A stretch of DNA of 64,000 bases, taken from Lysobacter sp. cf310. GTDB taxonomy: Bacteria; Pseudomonadota; Gammaproteobacteria; Xanthomonadales; Xanthomonadaceae. Below, piece after piece: positions 42,700 through 50,799 of the stretch (position 1 is its first letter; the number at the start of each line of letters is the position of its first letter). The stretch lies in contig NZ_FOSS01000002.1 in NCBI RefSeq assembly GCF_900114355.1, positions 201,491 through 265,490 of the forward strand, in the 5' to 3' direction. The notes below the pieces were generated by a model. The model saw only the letters and a program-made list of their open reading frames with translations, did no database searches and had not been told where the DNA came from. Position numbers and translations under genes: made by a program.

Positions 42700-43185
42700 T
42701 CAGCGCCGCAGCGCGCGCCTGGCGAACACCACGCAGATCACGCCGAACAGCATGTGCGCGAGCACGCTCCAGGCGATCCAGTCCGGATGCTTCAGCGATG
42801 GCGTGGCGTTGACGCGCGACAGCGGCAGCACCACGAAATTCATCACCAGGTACAGGACCACGCCGTAGGGAAGGCCGTAGGCCCAGATGCGCGACACCAG
42901 GCCGGTGTAGCGGCGCGCGACCAGGGTGTAGATCAGCACGAACAGGGTCGCCATGAACAGGTGCAACACCGCGCCCAACCCAGCCGACTGCAGGCCGCCG
43001 TCGAAGCTGGCCGGCCCCAGCACGCCCACCGCGATGGTCTGGAACAGACGCACCATGCCGGCGGCATCCCAGCCGAACCACAGCGTGGCCGCGAAGCTCA
43101 TGTCGCCCAGCGCCACCAGCAGGCCGCCCAGCAGGACCTGCGCCCAGGCAGGCGAGCGCGAGGCGTGATTGAGACTGGAAGGCAT
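42700..43185 (-). CDS. Four-helix membrane protein of unknown function
   Basis: A 161-residue protein with four hydrophobic segments: VLLGGLLVALGDMSFAATLWFGW, LGAVLHLFMATLFVLIYTLVAR, AYGLPYGVVLYLVMNFVVLPLS and IAWSVLAHMLFGVICVVFARR. The last segments are reminiscent of DUF1440/YagU-like proteins, but I do not fix a family. ATG 43185 has gggga upstream and starts PSSLNHASRSPAWA; the alternative ATG 43200 adds five residues. It is alone between a hypothetical gene and the phospholipase-like gene. Function unknown. Confidence 0.75.
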   Translation of the reverse strand: MPSSLNHASRSPAWAQVLLGGLLVALGDMSFAATLWFGWDAAGMVRLFQTIAVGVLGPASFDGGLQSAGLGAVLHLFMATLFVLIYTLVARRYTGLVSRIWAYGLPYGVVLYLVMNFVVLPLSRVNATPSLKHPDWIAWSVLAHMLFGVICVVFARRALRR

Positions 43186-43398
43186 GCCGGAACTCCCCAC
43201 GTTCGGATGGTGGCCGGATCATAGGGGCCGATCGGCGCGCGCGTATGTGCCGAAGGCAGGGGTTCGGGCGAGCGGCCACCGGCGCAAGCCCGTCAGGGCA
43301 CTGGACGAACGCGTGCTCCGACGTGTCTCCACGCTCGCGTCTGCACGGCCATCAACCGGCGTAGCCTTAGCTCACCGTCTCGCCCCAGCGAAACGCCG

Positions 43399-44502
43399 TC
43401 ACTTGGCGAAGCGGTCCCCTGAAGTCGCATCGCGCGGCGCTTCGTTCAAGGCGTAGACGCACTCGAAGAACGGCTTGACCTCTTCCCAGGCCCGCTCTTG
43501 CTTGTACGCCTTCAACAGCTGACGCCCCAAGTCCACGACATCGGGGTCGTCCTGCAAGTGGGCCTCCAGCGCGCCTCGGCTGTCGGCCTGCGCATGCAGG
43601 TCGTGATCCTGGCGGTTGTAAGCATGGAACTCGACAATCAGGCCTGGAGCGTCCATCTGGGCGCCGCCTATCGAGCACGCACGCGAGGGCACCGCGCTAG
43701 CCCGATCCACGTGCCCTTCCGCGAAGCTGTCCTGCAGCGTGTGCAGAATGCTGCCGAAGGCCATATCGCGGACGTGCTGACGCAAACCGGGACTGCCCAG
43801 CGTGTAAAGATCCTGCACGTACCAGTCCGTGCGTCCGAAACGACTGCGTATCGTTTCGTTGGGCACGTCCTTCAGGCGGGTTTCCAGCCGATACTCGCCG
43901 CGCATCACGCGCCAGTTGAATTCGGCCCAATCGATCATCAGTCCGCGGGTTTGCGCGGCCGACACACCGTCCGCAGCGGCCATGGCGTGCAGGAACTGCA
44001 GGTCGCCGAAATGCGTGCGGTACAGCATCGCCGAGCGCGACTGGGCGTCGAACACGGCCCCGGTTGCGGCGCGGTCGTTGGCGTCGTCGAAAAGCTGGTA
44101 CCAGCAATAGGGCTGGGTTTGGAAACGGATGGTCTGAGTCACCTTGCAATTGGTGCCCTTGCCTTCGCCGCTGCTGATGCGGAAAGGCGGGTCGTCGTTC
44201 CAGCGCACTCCCGCCAGCACCCCGGCGGGGGCGCGCGTGCTGTCCAGGCCGTCGCAGATATTCCCGTCGCAGCCGTAGATGCGGTTGGTGATTTCCTCAT
44301 GCACCGGCTCGCCGAACGCCTTGAGTCCGAAGCTCGCGGCACTGCGCTCCAGGCTGGATATCCAACTGCCCTGCACGCCGCTGAGGCGGCGCTCTTCCGA
44401 GGTTCCGGTGGGCGAGAGCTTGTGCGCTCCCACCGTCGGGCTCGCTGCGGCTACGACCAGGAACACGAGAGCGGACGCCCTCGCGCGTGCGTTACGGCCC
44501 AT
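43399..44502 (-). CDS. Exported zinc-dependent phospholipase C/P1-nuclease-like protein
   Basis: A 367-residue protein. The signal peptide is residues 1-26 (ALVFLVVAAASPTVGA). The zinc-binding layout of the phospholipase C/S1-P1 nuclease superfamily is suggested: PVHEEITNRIYGC near the N-terminus, DLQFLHAMAA, IDWAEFNWRVMRGEY and the HTLQDSFAEGHVDR signature (H-x3-D-x6-H type) around 245-260. It contains several Cys pairs (YGCDGNICDG, RACSIGG). The family cleaves phospholipids or nucleic acids outside the cell. gggggaaagt precedes ATG 44502. No immunity or secretion partner adjoins it. The call is a superfamily match, not a demonstrated activity. Confidence 0.65.
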   Translation of the reverse strand: MGRNARARASALVFLVVAAASPTVGAHKLSPTGTSEERRLSGVQGSWISSLERSAASFGLKAFGEPVHEEITNRIYGCDGNICDGLDSTRAPAGVLAGVRWNDDPPFRISSGEGKGTNCKVTQTIRFQTQPYCWYQLFDDANDRAATGAVFDAQSRSAMLYRTHFGDLQFLHAMAAADGVSAAQTRGLMIDWAEFNWRVMRGEYRLETRLKDVPNETIRSRFGRTDWYVQDLYTLGSPGLRQHVRDMAFGSILHTLQDSFAEGHVDRASAVPSRACSIGGAQMDAPGLIVEFHAYNRQDHDLHAQADSRGALEAHLQDDPDVVDLGRQLLKAYKQERAWEEVKPFFECVYALNEAPRDATSGDRFAK

Positions 44503-44667
44503 ACTTTCCCCCTGTGTTCGCGGTGCCATGCGGCCGATGCGGCGCGAGCTCGCGCGTGCACGGACGGCGCCGCCTTCCCATGCTTGGATGGACAGCGTGT
44601 TCAGATTATCACCGCGCATGCGCGCGGCCTTGTTGCGGCGCGGAAAGACGCGCGGGCCGGCAACGCC

Positions 44668-44934
44668 TCAGCGCAGCTGGCTGTCCTTGCTGCCGCGTCG
44701 GTTGTAGCCACCGACGCCGCCCTGCTCGCGGTCGCGCGCTTCCTGGCAGCTCACGCACAGACGCACGCCCGGGATCGCCTTGCGGCGCGCTTCGGGGATG
44801 GGCGTGTCGCATTCCTCGCAGCGCTCCAGACCGGGGCCCTGCGGAAGTTGGTCGCGGGCGCGCTTGATCGCGTCCTTGATGGTGGCGTCGATCTGGTCCT
44901 GCACGGCGCCGTCGCCTGCCCAGCCGGTTGCCAT
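44668..44934 (-). CDS. DksA/TraR-type zinc-finger protein (YbiI-like)
   Basis: An 88-residue protein with one C4 zinc finger: CEECDTPIPEARRKAIPGVRLCVSCQEARD, ligands C39, C42, C60 and C63. The N-terminal 38 residues lack the long coiled coil of DksA, so it belongs to the short TraR/YbiI group, which can bind RNA polymerase or is of unknown role. The tail GGVGGYNRRGSKDSQL is basic. I choose ATG 44934 (MATGWAGDGAVQDQIDATIKDAI); the frame extends upstream to 45225 without family content. Confidence 0.87.
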   Translation of the reverse strand: MATGWAGDGAVQDQIDATIKDAIKRARDQLPQGPGLERCEECDTPIPEARRKAIPGVRLCVSCQEARDREQGGVGGYNRRGSKDSQLR

Positions 44935-45267
44935 GGCCGCCTCCGGGTACGGTGGAAGGGGGAACCAGCATAGCCGAGCGTAGCTGAGCGCCGCACCACT
45001 CTGGACCCCGCTCCCGGGGGCGGGCGCGACTGCGCAAGCGGACCTGGGTCTCCTCTTACGATACGCCGGCGTGTGTCGACAGCGTGCCTGCGCTACCATC
45101 GGGCGATGCTCATGCCGGCGATGGACCGCGGCGACGGTCTCCAGGGGAGGAGGGAAATGGGTCCAATACCAGGCCAGGGCGCAGCGCCCCGCTCGCGCGG
45201 ATGCACCTGCGCCCCAGGCCGTCACGACGGTCCCGATCCGGACCGCGCCGCCCGCCGCCGCACTCCG
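44935..45267. other. 333-bp gap with a possible alternative start
   Basis: No separate gene. Within the gap, ATG 45157 follows ccaggggaggaggg, a stronger ribosome site than that of the chosen lipoprotein start, and would extend that protein by 37 residues ahead of its signal peptide. Otherwise I see only GC-rich intergenic sequence. Confidence 0.5.
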
Positions 45268-45876
45268 ATGCCGCCCCCTCGTCCGCGTCTGGCCGCCCTG
45301 GTCCGCGCGCTCGCGCTTTCCGTCCTATTCGTAACAGGATGCCAACCCGCCATGTCCACCCAACCTGCCTACGTCGCGCCCAACAAGACCGACGCCAGCC
45401 GGCCGTTGACCTTCGCCCAGCACGATTTCGGCGCCGCGGCCTACGACACCTTCGGCTGCAGCGTGCTCTACAACGGCGAGTACGCCCTGCGCGACTCCGA
45501 TGAGACCAAGACGCCGTCCTCGGCCTCGCTGGGCAGCGACTACCGCAAGCACATCGCCGCGCCCTGGGCGGCGATCCGCAACTTCCCCGGGCCGGCGCAG
45601 TTGAACTGGCGGTCCAAGGACGGCAGCGCCCATGAGGCCACCATCGACATCCCCGGCCTGTTCGAGGACCGCGTGATCCGCCACAACGTGCCCAGCGCCG
45701 AGCTCGCCGGCGCCGGCGTGATCGCCGAGGACCCGGAGATCCTGATCGAGATCAACGACCGCACCGTCAACGTCTACATGCGCGCCATGGTCCATACCCG
45801 CGAGCTGCAGATCCCCGGCAACAAACACAGCGACTTCCGCAACGATCCGGTCCTGGTGTTCAGCCATACGTACTAA
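45268..45876 (+). CDS. DUF3304-like lipoprotein, candidate immunity protein
   Basis: A 202-residue lipoprotein. MPPPRPRLAALVRALALSVLFVTGC is a lipoprotein signal with lipobox VTGC (Cys25). The mature part has DFGAAAYDTFGCSVLYNGEYALRDSDETKTPSS and NFPGPAQLNWRSKDGSAHEATIDIPGLFEDR, then DPEILIEINDRTVNVYMRA. This resembles DUF3304 proteins that accompany Tle lipase effectors and bind them in the periplasm. It is followed after 12 bases by the lipase gene. I choose ATG 45268 by signal-peptide length; ATG 45157 has a stronger ribosome site. An immunity role is inferred from location and pairing. Confidence 0.75.
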   Translation: MPPPRPRLAALVRALALSVLFVTGCQPAMSTQPAYVAPNKTDASRPLTFAQHDFGAAAYDTFGCSVLYNGEYALRDSDETKTPSSASLGSDYRKHIAAPWAAIRNFPGPAQLNWRSKDGSAHEATIDIPGLFEDRVIRHNVPSAELAGAGVIAEDPEILIEINDRTVNVYMRAMVHTRELQIPGNKHSDFRNDPVLVFSHTY

Positions 45877-45888
45877 AGGAGTAGTGCG

Positions 45889-47346
45889 ATGACGGACGAC
45901 AAGAAGAAGAAAGGCCCGGACGGGGTCAGCACCTACCCCGCCGACGCGCACGACCTGGCCAGCTACGAGCAGGCCAGCGAGGCGCTGTCGCGCTTGTCCA
46001 CGCCGGTGCTGCTGCACAGCTCGAACCCGCACGAGCGGCTGTTCATCGCCGCCTTCGACGGCACCGGCAACAGCATGCTCAAGGACGCGCCGAGCAACCA
46101 CACCAACATCGCCGACGTGGTGCGCCAGACCGCGGCGGCCAACAGCCGCGGCATGTCCAACATCCGCGTCGACTATATGGAAGGTCCGGGTACCCAGGAC
46201 GGCGCGATCAAGAGCGGCCTGGACAGCATGACCGGCGGCACCTACGACGACCGCGTCGAAGAGATGTACGTGCGCCTCACCACCCAGAGCAAGAAGTGGC
46301 TGGCGGAGGATCCCGACGCGCAAATCCGCGTGGTCAGCGTCGGCTTCAGCCGCGGCGCCGAACAGGCGGCGGGCTTCACCCGCCTGGTCGACGAGCGCGG
46401 CATCGGCGATCCGAAGGAGCGCGTGGAGGATCGCAACCTGTTCGGCAAGCTCAAGGGCGTGCACTACAGCGGCGAGCCGCTGGTGCCCCCGCACGAAGTG
46501 CCGCAGGCCGTGGCCCTGTTCGACCCGGTCGGCACCGGCGAGCCGCGCAAGCACGACCGTCGCCAGCCGCCGTCGGTGCTGTCGGGCTTCCAGATCACCG
46601 CCGAGGACGAACGCCGCAACCTGTTCAAGTCCACCAGCATTCTGGACCCGGGCGTGAGCGACAACGGCCGCTTCCTCAACGTCACCGTCGGCGGCGCCCA
46701 CAGCGACATCGGCGGCAGCTACGCGCTCAACGGCCTGTCGGTGCGCAGCGGCAACCTGATGGTGGATTACCTCAACTCGCTCAGCGACCAGCCCTTCCTG
46801 GCCAAGCGCCCGCTGCCCACGGCGCCGGAGATGAACGTCGTTCATCGCTCCGAAGAGCACCAGTGGTTCTACCGCACCTCGGATTTCGACAAGGACGGTC
46901 AGCGCGACCGCATGACCCAGCTGACCCCGAACAAGCGCGTGGCCGACCAGCACAACAACGAGCCGCGCAACGAAGCCATGAACGAACGCTTCCCGCAGCG
47001 TCCGGTCGCGATCGGGCCGGTGCCGCCGGAACGGCCCTCGCCCGAGCCGCGCCTCACCGCCGAGCCCGCGCCGATCGCCGCCGCGGACACCCGCGCGTTG
47101 TTCCAGCGCCTGGGCCAGGCCGCGGTGAACGGCGACGTCGACGGCGCGCGCGCGGTCGGCGGCAGCTTCCTCGCTTCCGAGCAGGGCCAAAGCCTGCAAC
47201 GCCGCGGCGGCGAGCAGGCCCAGGCCGCGGCCGCACCGCCCGAACGCCAGCAGGACAAGCCGGCCGATCCGACAACGCCCACGCCGCCCACGTTGCCGCC
47301 GACCGGCCACGACGGCCCCGAACGCCGCATGACGCCGCGGCTCTGA
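45889..47346 (+). CDS. Tle/DUF2235-type phospholipase effector candidate
   Basis: A 485-residue protein of the Tle/DUF2235 alpha/beta hydrolase group. FDGTGNS (56-62), the nucleophile elbow VGFSRGAEQA with Ser154, VALFDPVGT (Asp) and GGAHSDIGGSYAL (His271) are the hallmark motifs. Type VI Tle effectors with these motifs hydrolyse membrane phospholipids of rival cells; type IV secretion is an alternative in this bacterial group. The C-terminal 110 residues are Pro/Gln-rich and may be a delivery signal, but no XVIPCD or known tag is certain. aaaggag precedes ATG 45889. The lipoprotein before it is the likely immunity gene. Confidence 0.85.
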   Translation: MTDDKKKKGPDGVSTYPADAHDLASYEQASEALSRLSTPVLLHSSNPHERLFIAAFDGTGNSMLKDAPSNHTNIADVVRQTAAANSRGMSNIRVDYMEGPGTQDGAIKSGLDSMTGGTYDDRVEEMYVRLTTQSKKWLAEDPDAQIRVVSVGFSRGAEQAAGFTRLVDERGIGDPKERVEDRNLFGKLKGVHYSGEPLVPPHEVPQAVALFDPVGTGEPRKHDRRQPPSVLSGFQITAEDERRNLFKSTSILDPGVSDNGRFLNVTVGGAHSDIGGSYALNGLSVRSGNLMVDYLNSLSDQPFLAKRPLPTAPEMNVVHRSEEHQWFYRTSDFDKDGQRDRMTQLTPNKRVADQHNNEPRNEAMNERFPQRPVAIGPVPPERPSPEPRLTAEPAPIAAADTRALFQRLGQAAVNGDVDGARAVGGSFLASEQGQSLQRRGGEQAQAAAAPPERQQDKPADPTTPTPPTLPPTGHDGPERRMTPRL

Positions 47347-47368
47347 CAGCAGGACGAGAAAGCGCACG

Positions 47369-47956
47369 ATGGAGAAACAGGATCTGGAGTTGTTCGCCGT
47401 CCAGTTGATGGGCGTCGCCAAGATGTTCGAGGTGGTCTGCGACAAGGCCACCGAACGCTTCACCCAAAGCGCGACCGAACTCAAGCGCACCGCCGACATC
47501 TGGGAGACCAACGCTCAACTGTTGACTCGCGACCTGGTCGCCAGCGTCGGCGAGCAGACCCGCGGCGCCATCGAACAGGGCGTGGGCTCGGCCTCGGCGC
47601 AGTACGGCCAGCAGTTGCAGAACACCGCCGCGGCGCTGCGCGAGGTGTCGCGCAACGCCGAGAAGACCCTGCAGCAGATGGACGAGCAGCGCCAGGCGCT
47701 CAAGCGCGAGCAGAAGTCGCTGATCTGGACCGGCCTGATCGGCCTGGGCCTGGGCGCCCTGCTCGCCGCCAGCGGTGCCGGCTATCTGATCTGGCAGAGC
47801 GGCCGTGAGGTCAAACGCGCCGAGTTCGCCAGCGACATCCTGCGCGCGACCAAATCCGGCGCGCTGAGCCGTTGCGGCCAGGCGCTGTGCGCGCGCGTGG
47901 ACGCCAACGCCAAACGCTACGGCCCGAAGGGCGAGTACCTGCTGCTGGAGCAGTAA
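47369..47956 (+). CDS. Coiled-coil protein with one membrane segment
   Basis: A 195-residue protein. Residues 1-116 are helical and coiled coil (FTQSATELKRTADIWETNAQLLTRDLVASVGEQTRGAIEQGVGS... RNAEKTLQQMDEQRQALKREQKS). TM is 117-142 (SLIWTGLIGLGLGALLAASGAGYLIW). A short tail includes RCGQALCARVDANAKRYGPKGEY. The arrangement resembles mobilisation-associated or effector-accessory membrane proteins; I cannot name it. It starts 22 bases after the Tle-like gene, so it may be its chaperone, a second immunity factor or a delivery partner. Function unknown. Confidence 0.8.
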   Translation: MEKQDLELFAVQLMGVAKMFEVVCDKATERFTQSATELKRTADIWETNAQLLTRDLVASVGEQTRGAIEQGVGSASAQYGQQLQNTAAALREVSRNAEKTLQQMDEQRQALKREQKSLIWTGLIGLGLGALLAASGAGYLIWQSGREVKRAEFASDILRATKSGALSRCGQALCARVDANAKRYGPKGEYLLLEQ

Positions 47957-47963
47957 GCCCGCC

Positions 47964-47989
47964 CCAGGGCGGCGCCAGACGACCGCCCT
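47964..47989. terminator. Hairpin between convergent genes
   Basis: cagggcgg (47964-47971) and ccgccctg (47982-47989), loop 10, in the gap between the coiled-coil gene and the convergent GST gene. No T-run; a possible two-way terminator. Confidence 0.4.
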
Positions 47990-48004
47990 GCCCCCGCGCA
48001 CGAC

Positions 48005-48622
48005 TCAGTCGTGGGTCTCGCCCGACAACGGCGTCGCCCGCATCGACGGCCGCGTCTCGAACGCATCGAACCAGGCGCTCAAACGCGGGCGCCCGGCGCG
48101 GAAGTCCGGCAAGGCGCGAAACTCCAGCCAACTCAGCACCGTCGCCAGCGCGATGTGACCGACGTGAAGGGCGCCGTCGGTATCGAGCTCGCTTTCCAGC
48201 CAGTCGTAGCTGGCGACCAGCTTCTCGGTATAGCCTTCGCGCAGGGCCGGATAGCGCAACGCCTCCGGCCGCCGCACCGTTTCCCAACGCACCTTGATGC
48301 CGGCATCGCCCAGGCCCTGCGCGATCGCCTGCACGCGCAGCGCCTGCCAGCGCGCCTCGCCCTGGTCCGGGATCAGGCGTGGACCGGCGTGCACCGTGTC
48401 CAGATAAGCGCAGATCACGTCGGAGTCGAACAAGGCCGGCAGACCGGGGCGCAACAACACCGGCACCTTGCCCAAGGGGTTTTCCGCGTAGACCTCCTCG
48501 TTGCGCAAGGTCGGGCTGGTTTCGTGGTGCACGACCTCGATGCGATCGGCGATGCCGGCCTCGTGGGCGAACACCAGCGCCTTGCGCGCGTACGGGGAGT
48601 GGGTTTGGTAGAGCAGCTTCAT
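48005..48622 (-). CDS. Glutathione S-transferase family protein
   Basis: A 205-residue GST-like protein. The thioredoxin-fold domain begins MKLLYQTHSPYARKALVFAHEAG (Ser-Pro-Tyr near the glutathione site), with NPLGKVPVLLRPGLPALFDSDVICAYLD (cis-Pro and Asp-Ser). The helical C-terminal domain is VGHIALATVLSWLEFRALPDFRAGRPRLSAWFDAFETRPSM. The role is glutathione conjugation or a related thiol step. ATG 48622 overlaps the stop of the M20 peptidase (TGATG), so the two are coupled. It is probably not a detox enzyme for the SoxR set, being far from it. Confidence 0.9.
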   Translation of the reverse strand: MKLLYQTHSPYARKALVFAHEAGIADRIEVVHHETSPTLRNEEVYAENPLGKVPVLLRPGLPALFDSDVICAYLDTVHAGPRLIPDQGEARWQALRVQAIAQGLGDAGIKVRWETVRRPEALRYPALREGYTEKLVASYDWLESELDTDGALHVGHIALATVLSWLEFRALPDFRAGRPRLSAWFDAFETRPSMRATPLSGETHD

Positions 48623-50094
48623 CACAGGACTCCGGAAGTCAGGGGGAGCATCCGAGCGCGCTCGGCGGACGCCGCATCGCCGACCGGGGCCAGGCGCGCA
48701 TCGTGCAACAGCCGCGCGACCACGGCGGTGATGCGTTGCGCGGTCGGAAGATGCAGAAACTCGTTGGGGCCGTGCGCGTTCGATTGCGGGCCGAGCACGC
48801 CGGTCACCACGAACTGCGCGGAGGGAAAGCGCTGGCCCAGCATCGCCAGGAATGGGATGCCGCCACCGCCGCCGATCAGGGCCAGGCCGGCGCCGAAGTG
48901 GGCCTGCGACGCACGCTCCAGACTCGCCTCCAGCCAGTCCGCGGTCTCCGGCGCATGCCAGCCCTGCGACACCATGTCGATGCGGAAGGCGACCTCGCTG
49001 CCGTAGGGCGGCTCCGACTCCAGCAGCGTCTGCAGCCGCACCGCGGCGTTGTGCGCATCCAGCGTCGGCGGCAAGCGCAGGCTGAGTTTCAGCGTGGTCG
49101 CCGGCTGCATGACCGCTGCCGCGTCCGCCACCGCGGGCAGACCGTCCACGCCGGTGATCGCCAGTTGCGGCCGCCATGCGCGATTGAGCAGGACTTCGGC
49201 GGAGTCGGTATGTACGGGGCGCATCCCCGGCAACAGCGGCAGCTGCGCGTGCAGGCCGTCGCCCAGCGCACTCGCGGCGATGTGCGCCTGCGCGCGGCGC
49301 GAGGGTGGAATCGCGGCATGGAACTCACCGACGATCTCGCCGCTGTCGGGATCCTCCAGACGCGACAGCAGCATGCGCGCGATCCGGAACGACGACGCCA
49401 CCACACCCGAGGCATCGCCCGAATGCACGCCCTCCTCCAGCACGCGCACGCTCAGCGCGCCGGCAACCTGGCCGCGCAGGGACGTGGTCAGCCACAGCTG
49501 CTCGTAGTTGCCGCAACCGGCGTCCAGGGCGATCACCACGGCGGGCGCCCCCATGCGCGGCGCCAGGTGTTCGACGTAGTGAGGCAGATCGCCGCTGCCG
49601 GATTCTTCGCAGGCCTCGATCAGGACCGTGCAGGCCGCATGCGCCAGTCCCTGATCGCGTAAGGCCTGGATCGCCAGGATCGCGGCGAAGATCGCGTAAC
49701 CGTCGTCGGCGCCGCCGCGACCGTACAGCCGTTCGCCTTCCAGCGACGGCGTCCAGGCCTCGCGCCCCTGGGTCCAGCCCGACATCGGCGGCTGCTTGTC
49801 CAGATGCCCGTAGATCAGCACCGGCGCCGCGCCTTCGCCTGGAATCTCGATGTAGATCACCGGCGTGCGTCCCGGCAGCGTCACTACCTCCACGCGCGCG
49901 CCGGGTACGTCCGCCAGGCGCGCGCGCGCCCAGTCGGTCATCAGCGTCACCGCGCGCTGCATGTGGCCGCGCTCGGCCCAGTCCGGCTCGAACGCGGGCG
50001 ACTGGCAGGGAATGGCGATGTAGTCGGTCAGCACCGGCAGCAGGTCGTCCTGCCAGCGGCGCTCGATGAAACGGTGCAATGCGGAGAAATCCAT
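48622..50094 (-). CDS. Cytosolic M20 family dipeptidase
   Basis: A 490-residue M20 peptidase without signal peptide. VLIYGHLDKQPPM (His, Asp), LYGRGGADDGYAIFAAILAIQALRD (bridging Asp), ACEESGSGDLPHYVEHL (general-base Glu), DAGCGNYEQLWLTTSLRG and NAHGPNEFLHL (last His) follow the carnosinase-like dipeptidase pattern. It cleaves a dipeptide or N-acyl amino acid. It is divergent from the Lrp regulator gene and coupled to the GST gene downstream. With the ammonia-lyase-like gene across the divergent region, the set suggests breakdown of an unusual amino acid or its dipeptides. Confidence 0.9.
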   Translation of the reverse strand: MDFSALHRFIERRWQDDLLPVLTDYIAIPCQSPAFEPDWAERGHMQRAVTLMTDWARARLADVPGARVEVVTLPGRTPVIYIEIPGEGAAPVLIYGHLDKQPPMSGWTQGREAWTPSLEGERLYGRGGADDGYAIFAAILAIQALRDQGLAHAACTVLIEACEESGSGDLPHYVEHLAPRMGAPAVVIALDAGCGNYEQLWLTTSLRGQVAGALSVRVLEEGVHSGDASGVVASSFRIARMLLSRLEDPDSGEIVGEFHAAIPPSRRAQAHIAASALGDGLHAQLPLLPGMRPVHTDSAEVLLNRAWRPQLAITGVDGLPAVADAAAVMQPATTLKLSLRLPPTLDAHNAAVRLQTLLESEPPYGSEVAFRIDMVSQGWHAPETADWLEASLERASQAHFGAGLALIGGGGGIPFLAMLGQRFPSAQFVVTGVLGPQSNAHGPNEFLHLPTAQRITAVVARLLHDARLAPVGDAASAERARMLPLTSGVL

Positions 50095-50210
50095 GGCCCG
50101 GGTCTGTGTTTTGGAGCTAGCATCCTAGGAGCGCAACCTGGCGGTTTGGCCGCAAACCGATGGCGTCCAGCGCTTTTTTTCCGCGTTGTCGGCAAGCTCC
50201 GGAGCTCCGC

Positions 50211-50687
50211 ATGTCCCTAGACCGATTCGATCGCCAACTCCTGAACCTGGTCCAGGAGGACGCCGGCCAGACCGCCGAGCGCCTGGCCGAACAAGTGTTC
50301 CTGTCGCCGTCGGCGGTGCAGCGCCGGCTGCGTCGCCTGCGCGAGCAAGGCGTGATCGTGCGCGACGCGGCGGTGGTCGATCCCAGGAAAGTCGGACGCC
50401 CGACGTTCTTCGTGGTCTCGCTGCAGGTCGAGCGCGAGCGTCCCGAATTGCTGGCCCAGTTGCGGCAATGGCTGGCAGCGCAGGAACACGTGCAGCAGGC
50501 CTTCTACGTCACCGGCGAAGCCGACTTCGTCCTGATCATCACCGCGCCCGATACCGAAACCTACGACGCGCTGATGGCGCGCCTGGTCGGCGACAACCCC
50601 AACGTGAAGCGCTTCACCACCAATGTCGCCCTGGGCGTGGTCAAGCGCGGGCTGACCATACCGATACCCTTGGACGAAGACGAATGA
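50211..50687 (+). CDS. Lrp/AsnC family transcriptional regulator
   Basis: A 158-residue regulator. Residues 3-55 are the AsnC helix-turn-helix (LDRFDRQLLNLVQEDAGQTAERLAEQVFLSPSAVQRRLRRLREQGVIVRDAAVVDPRKVG). The C-terminal RAM domain (FFVVSLQVERERPELLAQLRQWLAAQEHVQQAFYVTGEADFVLIITAPDTETYDAL) binds amino-acid effectors. ccggag precedes ATG 50211. It diverges from the M20 dipeptidase gene with 116 bases between starts, and is followed by the ammonia-lyase-like gene. It is likely to control both in response to an amino acid. Confidence 0.92.
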   Translation: MSLDRFDRQLLNLVQEDAGQTAERLAEQVFLSPSAVQRRLRRLREQGVIVRDAAVVDPRKVGRPTFFVVSLQVERERPELLAQLRQWLAAQEHVQQAFYVTGEADFVLIITAPDTETYDALMARLVGDNPNVKRFTTNVALGVVKRGLTIPIPLDEDE

Positions 50688-50799
50688 AGCCCCGGCGCGG
50701 CGCCGGATTTTCGCGTACTCGCAGGCCTACGCGCGTTTTTCCCGCATCCGCGCCCCCACAACGCGGCCAGGCCGCAGGCGCGACGCGCACACTGCAGTC

